From NCBI GenBank assembly GCA_964023205.1, contig OZ026840.1, forward strand, positions 32,404,199-32,468,198: DNA of 64,000 bases. Reading direction: 5' to 3'. The notes below the pieces were generated by a model. That model ran no database searches, was not told the origin of the DNA, and saw nothing but the letters and a program-made list of their open reading frames with translations. Position 1 is the first letter of the stretch. Every line of letters begins with the position of its first letter. This document shows, one piece after another, positions 1-12,600 of the stretch. Origin of the DNA: Lutraria lutraria (lineage: Eukaryota > Mollusca > Bivalvia > Venerida > Mactridae). The translations under genes and the position numbers were made by a program.

Positions 1-135
1 TCTAATTTCTTATTTTCTCCTTAAGCGTTGTTGGTACATCGATGCAACTTTACTTACAAGCAGTTGGCATGAACAGAAGTTGGTGGCAAGGTTGAATTTG
101 CTGTGCTCTGCTTACTTTTGACTTTATTGAAATTC

Positions 136-316
136 TAGAAATAACCATTTCCGTGAAAAGTCTCCAAGAGTAGCTGAAAGTCTTTGATTTTCAATATCTC
201 TACCATTATTTGGTCTACATCATTGAAAATGCACATGCTAGTAATAAACATCAATGGAAATCAGTGCAAGAAAAGGCTTGGTCATGCTACCTTTACTTTG
301 GAGTTTATTATCATTT
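136..316 (+). repeat. Subunit 1 (181 bp) of the trimeric monomer, example in M1
   Basis: The 557-bp monomer is built of three related units, marked by a shared tagaaat motif at 136, 317 and 506 and again at 693 in the next copy. Subunit 1 resembles subunit 3: positions 110-160 and 480-530 match at 39 of 51 bases without a gap (hand count). It carries TTCTAGAA at 133-140 just across its left edge. It is the most variable third, with type-defining changes at 153, 162, 172, 217, 220, 231, 234, 245, 247 and 269-283. Subunit limits are set on the motif and are therefore arbitrary in phase. Confidence 0.85.
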
Positions 317-505
317 TAGAAATGGCAGTTTGAGAGAAAATTTGCTTGCGCGGACACTTTATGACAAATTTTTATCTTTCATTTACTCTTTAATTGTAGA
401 TAGTAGAAACATGGGACCATTACATACAAGTAGTGTGGATCAATGGAAATCTGTGATGAGAACAGATTTGGTATGGTATGGTTACTTTTGGTTTTATTAC
501 ATTTC
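317..505 (+). repeat. Subunit 2 (189 bp) of the trimeric monomer, example in M1
   Basis: Subunit 2 begins at the second tagaaat motif, which here reads TTTTAGAA and lacks the palindromic form seen in the other two. The stretch 252-340 matches 441-529 at 64 of 89 positions without a gap (hand count), including a shared caatggaaatc block. The 189-bp spacing to the next motif is a multiple of three, so the two related stretches fall in the same reading frame. This explains why an open frame through this part shows an internal peptide repeat. The second half of this subunit (411-497) contains the invariant core. Confidence 0.85.
411..497 (+). other. Invariant 87-bp core of the satellite monomer, example in M1
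   Basis: I noticed no substitution or indel in this segment in any of the 115 copies, although I tallied some 55 variable positions elsewhere in the monomer, many of them shared by dozens of copies. The core begins just after the base lost in one class of 556-bp monomers (410) and ends just before the variable base 498. It contains the caatggaaatc block at 441 and a short direct repeat of ggtat at 470-479. The flanking part to 540 is nearly as constant, with changes only at 498 and, in M85, 511. A protein-binding constraint is one reading; efficient conversion of this part is another. No known motif was recognised. Confidence 0.7.
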
Positions 506-513
506 TAGAAATG
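500..513. other. Perfect 14-bp palindrome CATTTCTAGAAATG, example in M1
   Basis: This sequence equals its own reverse complement and recurs at the same position in essentially every monomer; M85 has one change that breaks it. The related site in subunit 1 keeps only the inner 8 bp (TTCTAGAA, 133-140; lost in types F, F2 and I by 135t), and the subunit 2 site is not palindromic. The inner motif has the spacing of two inverted nTTCn/nGAAn heat-shock-factor half sites, but no third half site follows in phase. Confidence 0.75.
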
Positions 514-692
514 ACAGTTTGTGAGAAAAGTTCCTAGCGTCAAGATTTTTTGACAAATCTAATTTTTTATTTTCTCCTTAAGCGTTGTTGGTACATCGAT
601 GCCATTTTACTTACAAGCAGTTGGCATGAACAAAAGTTGGTGGCAAGGTTGAATTTGCTGTGCTCTGCTTACTTTTGACTTTATTGAAATTC
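506..692 (+). repeat. Subunit 3 (187 bp), spanning the M1/M2 junction
   Basis: Subunit 3 runs from the third tagaaat motif across the chosen monomer boundary to the first motif of the next copy. It contains the T-rich run around 546-575 (two T6 tracts in most copies), the CTTAAG at 20-25 of the next monomer, and the region 40-52 where many types differ. Its start overlaps a perfect 14-bp palindrome at 500-513. The average of the three spacings, 185.7 bp, is the inferred length of the ancestral unit. Confidence 0.83.
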
Positions 693-3600
693 TAGAAATA
701 ACCATTTCCGTGAAAAGTATCCAAGAGTAGCTGAAAGTCTTTGATTTTCAATATCTCTACCATTATTTGGTCTACAGCATTGAAAATGCACATGCTAGTA
801 AAAGACATCAATGGAAATCAGTGCAAGAAAAGGCTTGGTCATGCTACCTTTACTTTTGAGTTTATTATCATTTTAGAAATGGCAGTTTGAGAGAAAATTT
901 GCTTGCGCGGACACTTTATGACAAATTTTTATCTTTCATTTACTCTTTAATTGTAGCTTGTAGAAAATGGGACCATTACATACAAGTAGTGTGGATCAAT
1001 GGAAATCTGTGATGAGAACAGATTTGGTATGGTATGGTTACTTTTGGTTTTATTACATTTCTAGAAATGACAGTTTGTGAGAAAAGTTCCTAGCGTCAAG
1101 ATTTTTTGACAAATCTAATTTTTTATTTTCTCCTTAAGCGTTGTTGGTACATTGATGCAACTTTACTTACAAGCAGTTGGCATGAACAAAAGTTGGTGGC
1201 AAGGTTGAATTTGCTGTGCTCTGCTTACTTTTGACTTTATTGAAATTCTAGAAATAACCATTTCCGTGAAAAGTATCCAAGAGTTGCTGAAAGTCTTTGA
1301 TTTTCAATATCTCTACCATTATTTGGTCTACAGCATTGAAAATGCACATGCTAGTAATAGACATCAATGGAAATCAGTGCAAGAAAAGGCTTGGTCATGC
1401 TACTTTTACTTTTGAGTTTATTATCATTTTAGAAATGGCAGTTTGAGAGAAAATTTGCTTGCGCGGACACTTTATGACAAATTTTTATCTTTCATTTACT
1501 CTTTAATTGTAGATAGTAGAAACATGGGACCATTACATACAAGTAGTGTGGATCAATGGAAATCTGTGATGAGAACAGATTTGGTATGGTATGGTTACTT
1601 TTGGTTTTATTACATTTCTAGAAATGACAGTTTGTGAGAAAAGTTCCTAGCGTCAAGATTTTTTGACAAATCTAATTTTTTATTTTCTCCTTAAGCGTTG
1701 TTGGTACATCGATGCAACTTTACTTACAAGCAGTTGGCATGAACAAAAGTTGGTGGCAAGGTTGAATTTGCTGTGCTCTGCTTACTTTTGACTTTATTGA
1801 AATTCTAGAAATAACCATTTCCGTGAAAAGTCTCCAAGAGTAGCTGAAAGTCTTTGATTTTCAATATCTCTACCATTATTTGGTCTACATCATTGAAAAT
1901 GCACATGCTAGTAATAGACATCAATGGAAATCAGTGCAGCAAAAGACTTGGCTATGCTACCTTTACTTTGGAGTTTATTATCATTTTAGAAATGGCAGTT
2001 TGAGAGAAAATTTGCTTACGCGGACACTTTATGACAAATTTTTATCTTTCATTTACTCTTTAATTGTAGATAGTAGAAACATGGGACCATTACATACAAG
2101 TAGTGTGGATCAATGGAAATCTGTGATGAGAACAGATTTGGTATGGTATGGTTACTTTTGGTTTTATTACATTTCTAGAAATGACAGTTTGTGAGAAAAG
2201 TTCCTAGCGTCAAGATTTTTTGACAAATCTAATTTTTTATTTTCTCCTTAAGCGTTGTTGGTACATCGATGCAACTTTACTTACAAGCAGTTGGCATGAA
2301 CAGAAGTTGGTGGCAAGGTTGAATTTGCTGTGCTCTGCTTACTTTTGACTTTATTGAAATTCTAGAAATAACCATTTCCGTGAAAAGTCTCCAAGAGTAG
2401 CTGAAAGTCTTTGATTTTCAATATCTCTACCATTATTTGGTCTACATCATTGAAAATGCACATGCTAGTAATAGACATCAATGGAAATCAGTGCAGCAAA
2501 AGACTTGGCTATGCTACCTTTACTTTGGAGTTTATTATCATTTTAGAAATGGCAGTTTGAGAGAAAATTTGCTTACGCGGACACTTTATGACAAATTTTT
2601 ATCTTTCATTTACTCTTTAATTGTAGATAGTAGAAACATGGGACCATTACATACAAGTAGTGTGGATCAATGGAAATCTGTGATGAGAACAGATTTGGTA
2701 TGGTATGGTTACTTTTGGTTTTATTACATTTCTAGAAATGACAGTTTGTGAGAAAAGTTCCTAGCGTCAAGATTTTTTGACAAATCTAATTTTTTATTTT
2801 CTCCTTAAGCGTTGTTGGTACATCGATGCCATTTTACTTACAAGCAGTTGGCATGAACAAAAGTTGGTGGCAAGGTTGAATTTGCTGTGCTCTGCTTACT
2901 TTTGACTTTATTGAAATTTTAGAAATAACCATTTCCGTGAAAAGTCTCCAAGAGTAGCTGAAAGTCTTTGATTTTCAATATCTCTACCATTATTTGGTCT
3001 ACATCATTGAAAATGCACATGCTAGTAATAGACATCAATGGAAATCAGTGCAGCAAAAGACTTGGCTATGCTACCTTTACTTTGGAGTTTATTATCATTT
3101 TAGAAATGGCAGTTTGAGAGAAAATTTGCTTACGCGGACACTTTATGACAAATTTTTATCTTTCATTTACTCTTTAATTGTAGATAGTAGAAACATGGGA
3201 CCATTACATACAAGTAGTGTGGATCAATGGAAATCTGTGATGAGAACAGATTTGGTATGGTATGGTTACTTTTGGTTTTATTACATTTCTAGAAATGACA
3301 GTTTGTGAGAAAAGTTCCTAGCGTCAAGATTTTTTGACAAATCTAATTTTTTATTTTTTCCTTAAGCGTTGTTGGTACATTGATGCAACTTTACTTACAA
3401 GCAGTTGGCATGAACAAAAGTTGGTGGCAAGGTTGAATTTGCTGTGCTCTGCTTACTTTTGACTTTATTGAAATTCTAGAAATAACCATTTCCGTGAAAA
3501 GTCTCCAAGAGTTGCTGAAAGTCTTTGATTTTCAATATCTCTACCATTATTTGGTCTACAGCATTGAAAATGCACATGCTAGTAATAGACATCAATGGAA

Positions 3601-6600
3601 ATCAGTGCAAGAAAAGGCTTGGTCATGCTACTTTTACTTTTGAGTTTATTATCATTTTAGAAATGGCAGTTTGAGAGAAAATTTGCTTGCGCGGACACTT
3701 TATGACAAATTTTTATCTTTCATTTACTCTTTAATTGTAGATAGTAGAAACATGGGACCATTACATACAAGTAGTGTGGATCAATGGAAATCTGTGATGA
3801 GAACAGATTTGGTATGGTATGGTTACTTTTGGTTTTATTACATTTCTAGAAATGACAGTTTGTGAGAAAAGTTCCTAGCGTCAAGATTTTTTGACAAATC
3901 TAATTTTTTATTTTCTCCTTAAGCGTTGTTGGTACATCGATGCCATTTTACTTACAAGCAGTTGGCATGAACAAAAGTTGGTGGCAAGGTTGAATTTGCT
4001 GTGCTCTGCTTACTTTTGACTTTATTGAAATTCTAGAAATAACCATTTCCGTGAAAAGTCTCCAAGAGTAGCTGAAAGTCTTTGATTTTCAATATCTCTA
4101 CCATTATTTGGTCTACATCATTGAAAATGCACATGCTAGTAATAGACATCAATGGAAATCAGTGCAGCAAAAGACTTGGCTATGCTACCTTTACTTTGGA
4201 GTTTATTATCATTTTAGAAATGGCAGTTTGAGAGAAAATTTGCTTACGCGGACACTTTATGACAAATTTTTATCTTTCATTTACTCTTTAATTGTAGATA
4301 GTAGAAACATGGGACCATTACATACAAGTAGTGTGGATCAATGGAAATCTGTGATGAGAACAGATTTGGTATGGTATGGTTACTTTTGGTTTTATTACAT
4401 TTCTAGAAATGACAGTTTGTGAGAAAAGTTCCTAGCGTCAAGATTTTTTGACAAATCTAATTTTTTATTTTCTCCTTAAGCGTTGTTGGTACATCGATGC
4501 AACTTTACTTACAAGCAGTTGGCATGAACAGAAGTTGGTGGCAAGGTTGAATTTGCTGTGCTCTGCTTACTTTTGACTTTATTGAAATTCTAGAAATAAC
4601 CATTTCCGTGAAAAGTCTCCAAGAGTAGCTGAAAGTCTTTGATTTTCAATATCTCTACCATTATTTGGTCTACATCATTGAAAATGCACATGCTAGTAAT
4701 AGACATCAATGGAAATCAGTGCAGCAAAAGACTTGGCTATGCTACCTTTACTTTGGAGTTTATTATCATTTTAGAAATGGCAGTTTGAGAGAAAATTTGC
4801 TTACGCGGACACTTTATGACAAATTTTTATCTTTCATTTACTCTTTAATTGTAGATAGTAGAAACATGGGACCATTACATACAAGTAGTGTGGATCAATG
4901 GAAATCTGTGATGAGAACAGATTTGGTATGGTATGGTTACTTTTGGTTTTATTACATTTCTAGAAATGACAGTTTGTGAGAAAAGTTCCTAGCGTCAAGA
5001 TTTTTTGACAAATCTAATTTTTTATTTTCTCCTTAAGCGTTGTTGGTACATCGATGCCATTTTACTTACAAGCAGTTGGCATGAACAAAAGTTGGTGGCA
5101 AGGTTGAATTTGCTGTGCTCTGCTTACTTTTGACTTTATTGAAATTTTAGAAATAACCATTTCCGTGAAAAGTCTCCAAGAGTAGCTGAAAGTCTTTGAT
5201 TTTCAATATCTCTACCATTATTTGGTCTACATCATTGAAAATGCACATGCTAGTAATAGACATCAATGGAAATCAGTGCAAGAAAAGGCTTGGTCATGCT
5301 ACTTTTACTTTTGAGTTTATTATCATTTTAGAAATGGCAGTTTGAGAGAAAATTTGCTTGCGTGGACACTTTATGACAAATTTTTATCTGTCATTTACTC
5401 TTTAATTGTAGATAGTAGAAACATGGGACCATTACATACAAGTAGTGTGGATCAATGGAAATCTGTGATGAGAACAGATTTGGTATGGTATGGTTACTTT
5501 TGGTTTTATTACATTTCTAGAAATGACAGTTTGTGAGAAAAGTTCCTAGCGTCAAGATTTTTTGACAAATCTAATTTTTTATTTTCTCCTTAAGCGTTGT
5601 TGGTACATCGATGCAACTTTACTTACAAGCAGTTGGCATGAACAAAAGTTGGTGGCAAGGTTGAATTTGCTGTGCTCTGCTTACTTTTGACTTTATTGAA
5701 ATTCTAGAAATAACCATTTCCGTGAAAAGTCTCCAAGAGTAGCTGAAAGTCTTTGATTTTCAATATCTCTACCATTATTTGGTCTACATCATTGAAAATG
5801 CACATGCTAGTAATAGACATCAATGGAAATCAGTGCAAGAAAAGGCTTGGTCATGCTACCTTTACTTTTGAGTTTATTATCATTTTAGAAATGGCAGTTT
5901 GAGAGAAAATTTGCTTGCGCGGACACTTTATGACAAATTTTTATCTTTCATTTACTCTTTAATTGTAGATTGTAGAAAATGGGACCATTACATACAAGTA
6001 GTGTGGATCAATGGAAATCTGTGATGAGAACAGATTTGGTATGGTATGGTTACTTTTGGTTTTATTACATTTCTAGAAATGACAGTTTGTGAGAAAAGTT
6101 CCTAGCGTCAAGATTTTTTGACAAATCTAATTTTTTATTTTCTCCTTAAGCGTTGTTGGTACATTGATGCAACTTTACTTACAAGCAGTTGGCATGAACA
6201 AAAGTTGGTGGCAAGGTTGAATTTGCTGTGCTCTGCTTACTTTTGACTTTATTGAAATTCTAGAAATAACCATTTCCGTGAAAAGTATCCAAGAGTTGCT
6301 GAAAGTCTTTGATTTTCAATATCTCTACCATTATTTGGTCTACATCATTGAAAATGCACATGCTAGTAATAGACATCAATGGAAATCAGTGCAAGAAAAG
6401 GCTTGGTCATGCTACTTTTACTTTTGAGTTTATTATCATTTTAGAAATGGCAGTTTGAGAGAAAATTTGCTTGCGCGGACACTTTATGACAAATTTTTAT
6501 CTTTCATTTACTCTTTAATTGTAGATAGTAGAAACATGGGACCATTACATACAAGTAGTGTGGATCAATGGAAATCTGTGATGAGAACAGATTTGGTATG

Positions 6601-6682
6601 GTATGGTTACTTTTGGTTTTATTACATTTCTAGAAATGACAGTTTGTGAGAAAAGTTCCTAGCGTCAAGATTTTTTGACAAA

Positions 6683-9600
6683 TCTAATTTCTTATTTTCT
6701 CCTTAAGCGTTGTTGGTACATCGATGCAACTTTACTTACAAGCAGTTGGCATGAACAGAAGTTGGTGGCAAGGTTGAATTTGCTGTGCTCTGCTTACTTT
6801 TGACTTTATTGAAATTCTAGAAATAACCATTTCCGTGAAAAGTCTCCAAGAGTAGCTGAAAGTCTTTGATTTTCAATATCTCTACCATTATTTGGTCTAC
6901 ATCATTGAAAATGCACATGCTAGTAATAAACATCAATGGAAATCAGTGCAAGAAAAGGCTTGGTCATGCTACCTTTACTTTGGAGTTTATTATCATTTTA
7001 GAAATGGCAGTTTGAGAGAAAATTTGCTTGCGCGGACACTTTATGACAAATTTTTATCTTTCATTTACTCTTTAATTGTAGATAGTAGAAACATGGGACC
7101 ATTACATACAAGTAGTGTGGATCAATGGAAATCTGTGATGAGAACAGATTTGGTATGGTATGGTTACTTTTGGTTTTATTACATTTCTAGAAATGACAGT
7201 TTGTGAGAAAAGTTCCTAGCGTCAAGATTTTTTGACAAATCTAATTTTTTATTTTCTCCTTAAGCGTTGTTGGTACATCGATGCCATTTTACTTACAAGC
7301 AGTTGGCATGAACAAAAGTTGGTGGCAAGGTTGAATTTGCTGTGCTCTGCTTACTTTTGACTTTATTGAAATTCTAGAAATAACCATTTCCGTGAAAAGT
7401 ATCCAAGAGTAGCTGAAAGTCTTTGATTTTCAATATCTCTACCATTATTTGGTCTACAGCATTGAAAATGCACATGCTAGTAAAAGACATCAATGGAAAT
7501 CAGTGCAAGAAAAGGCTTGGTCATGCTACCTTTACTTTTGAGTTTATTATCATTTTAGAAATGGCAGTTTGAGAGAAAATTTGCTTGCGCGGACACTTTA
7601 TGACAAATTTTTATCTTTCATTTACTCTTTAATTGTAGCTTGTAGAAAATGGGACCATTACATACAAGTAGTGTGGATCAATGGAAATCTGTGATGAGAA
7701 CAGATTTGGTATGGTATGGTTACTTTTGGTTTTATTACATTTCTAGAAATGACAGTTTGTGAGAAAAGTTCCTAGCGTCAAGATTTTTTGACAAATCTAA
7801 TTTTTTATTTTCTCCTTAAGCGTTGTTGGTACATTGATGCAACTTTACTTACAAGCAGTTGGCATGAACAAAAGTTGGTGGCAAGGTTGAATTTGCTGTG
7901 CTCTGCTTACTTTTGACTTTATTGAAATTCTAGAAATAACCATTTCCGTGAAAAGTATCCAAGAGTTGCTGAAAGTCTTTGATTTTCAATATCTCTACCA
8001 TTATTTGGTCTACAGCATTGAAAATGCACATGCTAGTAATAGACATCAATGGAAATCAGTGCAAGAAAAGGCTTGGTCATGCTACTTTTACTTTTGAGTT
8101 TATTATCATTTTAGAAATGGCAGTTTGAGAGAAAATTTGCTTGCGCGGACACTTTATGACAAATTTTTATCTTTCATTTACTCTTTAATTGTAGATAGTA
8201 GAAACATGGGACCATTACATACAAGTAGTGTGGATCAATGGAAATCTGTGATGAGAACAGATTTGGTATGGTATGGTTACTTTTGGTTTTATTACATTTC
8301 TAGAAATGACAGTTTGTGAGAAAAGTTCCTAGCGTCAAGATTTTTTGACAAATCTAATTTTTTATTTTCTCCTTAAGCGTTGTTGGTACATCGATGCCAT
8401 TTTACTTACAAGCAGTTGGCATGAACAAAAGTTGGTGGCAAGGTTGAATTTGCTGTGCTCTGCTTACTTTTGACTTTATTGAAATTCTAGAAATAACCAT
8501 TTCCGTGAAAAGTATCCAAGAGTAGCTGAAAGTCTTTGATTTTCAATATCTCTACCATTATTTGGTCTACAGCATTGAAAATGCACATGCTAGTAAAAGA
8601 CATCAATGGAAATCAGTGCAAGAAAAGGCTTGGTCATGCTACCTTTACTTTTGAGTTTATTATCATTTTAGAAATGGCAGTTTGAGAGAAAATTTGCTTG
8701 CGCGGACACTTTATGACAAATTTTTATCTTTCATTTACTCTTTAATTGTAGCTTGTAGAAAATGGGACCATTACATACAAGTAGTGTGGATCAATGGAAA
8801 TCTGTGATGAGAACAGATTTGGTATGGTATGGTTACTTTTGGTTTTATTACATTTCTAGAAATGACAGTTTGTGAGAAAAGTTCCTAGCGTCAAGATTTT
8901 TTGACAAATCTAATTTTTTATTTTCTCCTTAAGCGTTGTTGGTACATTGATGCAACTTTACTTACAAGCAGTTGGCATGAACAAAAGTTGGTGGCAAGGT
9001 TGAATTTGCTGTGCTCTGCTTACTTTTGACTTTATTGAAATTCTAGAAATAACCATTTCCGTGAAAAGTATCCAAGAGTTGCTGAAAGTCTTTGATTTTC
9101 AATATCTCTACCATTATTTGGTCTACAGCATTGAAAATGCACATGCTAGTAATAGACATCAATGGAAATCAGTGCAAGAAAAGGCTTGGTCATGCTACTT
9201 TTACTTTTGAGTTTATTATCATTTTAGAAATGGCAGTTTGAGAGAAAATTTGCTTGCGCGGACACTTTATGACAAATTTTTATCTTTCATTTACTCTTTA
9301 ATTGTAGATAGTAGAAACATGGGACCATTACATACAAGTAGTGTGGATCAATGGAAATCTGTGATGAGAACAGATTTGGTATGGTATGGTTACTTTTGGT
9401 TTTATTACATTTCTAGAAATGACAGTTTGTGAGAAAAGTTCCTAGCGTCAAGATTTTTTGACAAATCTAATTTTTTATTTTCTCCTTAAGCGTTGTTGGT
9501 ACATCGATGCAACTTTACTTACAAGCAGTTGGCATGAACAAAAGTTGGTGGCAAGGTTGAATTTGCTGTGCTCTGCTTACTTTTGACTTTATTGAAATTC

Positions 9601-12600
9601 TAGAAATAACCATTTCCGTGAAAAGTCTCCAAGAGTAGCTGAAAGTCTTTGATTTTCAATATCTCTACCATTATTTGGTCTACATCATTGAAAATGCACA
9701 TGCTAGTAATAGACATCAATGGAAATCAGTGCAGCAAAAGACTTGGCTATGCTACCTTTACTTTGGAGTTTATTATCATTTTAGAAATGGCAGTTTGAGA
9801 GAAAATTTGCTTACGCGGACACTTTATGACAAATTTTTATCTTTCATTTACTCTTTAATTGTAGATAGTAGAAACATGGGACCATTACATACAAGTAGTG
9901 TGGATCAATGGAAATCTGTGATGAGAACAGATTTGGTATGGTATGGTTACTTTTGGTTTTATTACATTTCTAGAAATGACAGTTTGTGAGAAAAGTTCCT
10001 AGCGTCAAGATTTTTTGACAAATCTAATTTTTTATTTTCTCCTTAAGCGTTGTTGGTACATCGATGCAACTTTACTTACAAGCAGTTGGCATGAACAGAA
10101 GTTGGTGGCAAGGTTGAATTTGCTGTGCTCTGCTTACTTTTGACTTTATTGAAATTCTAGAAATAACCATTTCCGTGAAAAGTCTCCAAGAGTAGCTGAA
10201 AGTCTTTGATTTTCAATATCTCTACCATTATTTGGTCTACATCATTGAAAATGCACATGCTAGTAATAGACATCAATGGAAATCAGTGCAGCAAAAGACT
10301 TGGCTATGCTACCTTTACTTTGGAGTTTATTATCATTTTAGAAATGGCAGTTTGAGAGAAAATTTGCTTACGCGGACACTTTATGACAAATTTTTATCTT
10401 TCATTTACTCTTTAATTGTAGATAGTAGAAACATGGGACCATTACATACAAGTAGTGTGGATCAATGGAAATCTGTGATGAGAACAGATTTGGTATGGTA
10501 TGGTTACTTTTGGTTTTATTACATTTCTAGAAATGACAGTTTGTGAGAAAAGTTCCTAGCGTCAAGATTTTTTGACAAATCTAATTTTTTATTTTCTCCT
10601 TAAGCGTTGTTGGTACATCGATGCCATTTTACTTACAAGCAGTTGGCATGAACAAAAGTTGGTGGCAAGGTTGAATTTGCTGTGCTCTGCTTACTTTTGA
10701 CTTTATTGAAATTTTAGAAATAACCATTTCCGTGAAAAGTCTCCAAGAGTAGCTGAAAGTCTTTGATTTTCAATATCTCTACCATTATTTGGTCTACATC
10801 ATTGAAAATGCACATGCTAGTAATAGACATCAATGGAAATCAGTGCAGCAAAAGACTTGGCTATGCTACCTTTACTTTGGAGTTTATTATCATTTTAGAA
10901 ATGGCAGTTTGAGAGAAAATTTGCTTACGCGGACACTTTATGACAAATTTTTATCTTTCATTTACTCTTTAATTGTAGATAGTAGAAACATGGGACCATT
11001 ACATACAAGTAGTGTGGATCAATGGAAATCTGTGATGAGAACAGATTTGGTATGGTATGGTTACTTTTGGTTTTATTACATTTCTAGAAATGACAGTTTG
11101 TGAGAAAAGTTCCTAGCGTCAAGATTTTTTGACAAATCTAATTTTTTATTTTTTCCTTAAGCGTTGTTGGTACATTGATGCAACTTTACTTACAAGCAGT
11201 TGGCATGAACAAAAGTTGGTGGCAAGGTTGAATTTGCTGTGCTCTGCTTACTTTTGACTTTATTGAAATTCTAGAAATAACCATTTCCGTGAAAAGTCTC
11301 CAAGAGTTGCTGAAAGTCTTTGATTTTCAATATCTCTACCATTATTTGGTCTACAGCATTGAAAATGCACATGCTAGTAATAGACATCAATGGAAATCAG
11401 TGCAAGAAAAGGCTTGGTCATGCTACTTTTACTTTTGAGTTTATTATCATTTTAGAAATGGCAGTTTGAGAGAAAATTTGCTTGCGCGGACACTTTATGA
11501 CAAATTTTTATCTTTCATTTACTCTTTAATTGTAGATAGTAGAAACATGGGACCATTACATACAAGTAGTGTGGATCAATGGAAATCTGTGATGAGAACA
11601 GATTTGGTATGGTATGGTTACTTTTGGTTTTATTACATTTCTAGAAATGACAGTTTGTGAGAAAAGTTCCTAGCGTCAAGATTTTTTGACAAATCTAATT
11701 TTTTATTTTCTCCTTAAGCGTTGTTGGTACATCGATGCCATTTTACTTACAAGCAGTTGGCATGAACAAAAGTTGGTGGCAAGGTTGAATTTGCTGTGCT
11801 CTGCTTACTTTTGACTTTATTGAAATTCTAGAAATAACCATTTCCGTGAAAAGTCTCCAAGAGTAGCTGAAAGTCTTTGATTTTCAATATCTCTACCATT
11901 ATTTGGTCTACATCATTGAAAATGCACATGCTAGTAATAGACATCAATGGAAATCAGTGCAGCAAAAGACTTGGCTATGCTACCTTTACTTTGGAGTTTA
12001 TTATCATTTTAGAAATGGCAGTTTGAGAGAAAATTTGCTTACGCGGACACTTTATGACAAATTTTTATCTTTCATTTACTCTTTAATTGTAGATAGTAGA
12101 AACATGGGACCATTACATACAAGTAGTGTGGATCAATGGAAATCTGTGATGAGAACAGATTTGGTATGGTATGGTTACTTTTGGTTTTATTACATTTCTA
12201 GAAATGACAGTTTGTGAGAAAAGTTCCTAGCGTCAAGATTTTTTGACAAATCTAATTTTTTATTTTCTCCTTAAGCGTTGTTGGTACATCGATGCAACTT
12301 TACTTACAAGCAGTTGGCATGAACAGAAGTTGGTGGCAAGGTTGAATTTGCTGTGCTCTGCTTACTTTTGACTTTATTGAAATTCTAGAAATAACCATTT
12401 CCGTGAAAAGTCTCCAAGAGTAGCTGAAAGTCTTTGATTTTCAATATCTCTACCATTATTTGGTCTACATCATTGAAAATGCACATGCTAGTAATAGACA
12501 TCAATGGAAATCAGTGCAGCAAAAGACTTGGCTATGCTACCTTTACTTTGGAGTTTATTATCATTTTAGAAATGGCAGTTTGAGAGAAAATTTGCTTACG

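Larger units (their letters stand above)
1..6682 (+). repeat. 12-mer higher-order repeat, copy 1 (M1-M12)
   Basis: Monomer order is A B C D E F G H E I J K, with starts at 1, 558, 1114, 1671, 2228, 2785, 3342, 3899, 4456, 5013, 5570 and 6126. The type letters are defined in the summary. Type E occurs twice within the unit. M2 (B) and M11 (J) are 556 bp because they lack base 410. The A monomer is marked by 9c and by 247a, and recurs 6682 bp later at 6683. Comparing this copy with the next two by eye, I saw no difference at the diagnostic positions between matching monomers, so copies of the HOR are far more alike than neighbouring monomers are. Confidence 0.93.

Noticed and set aside
243..248. 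AATAAA polyadenylation signal in type A monomers, and several on the minus strand
   Set aside because: Short A/T-rich hexamers are expected by chance at this base composition; the plus-strand one at this site is limited to the three A monomers and there is no gene for it to serve.
341..360. CENP-B box in the CpG-containing segment near 349-352
   Set aside because: The segment does not fit the TTCG....A..CGGG pattern on either strand, and I found no match elsewhere in the monomer.
470..483. ggtat repeats as telomere-like sequence
   Set aside because: Only about two and a half copies are present; it is too short to call and fits no known telomere repeat.
210..524. Recurring protein-coding gene of 64, 104 or 123 codons in each monomer
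   Set aside because: The frames open at TTG or GTG, not ATG; the first ATG is at codon 68 of 104. Stops and one-base deletions break the frame in about half of the copies, and differences are not biased to third codon positions. No promoter or known domain is seen.
546..575. T-rich run as a transcription terminator or RNA polymerase III stop
   Set aside because: No upstream stem-loop or internal polymerase III promoter was seen. The T tracts may affect DNA bending, but nothing shows termination.
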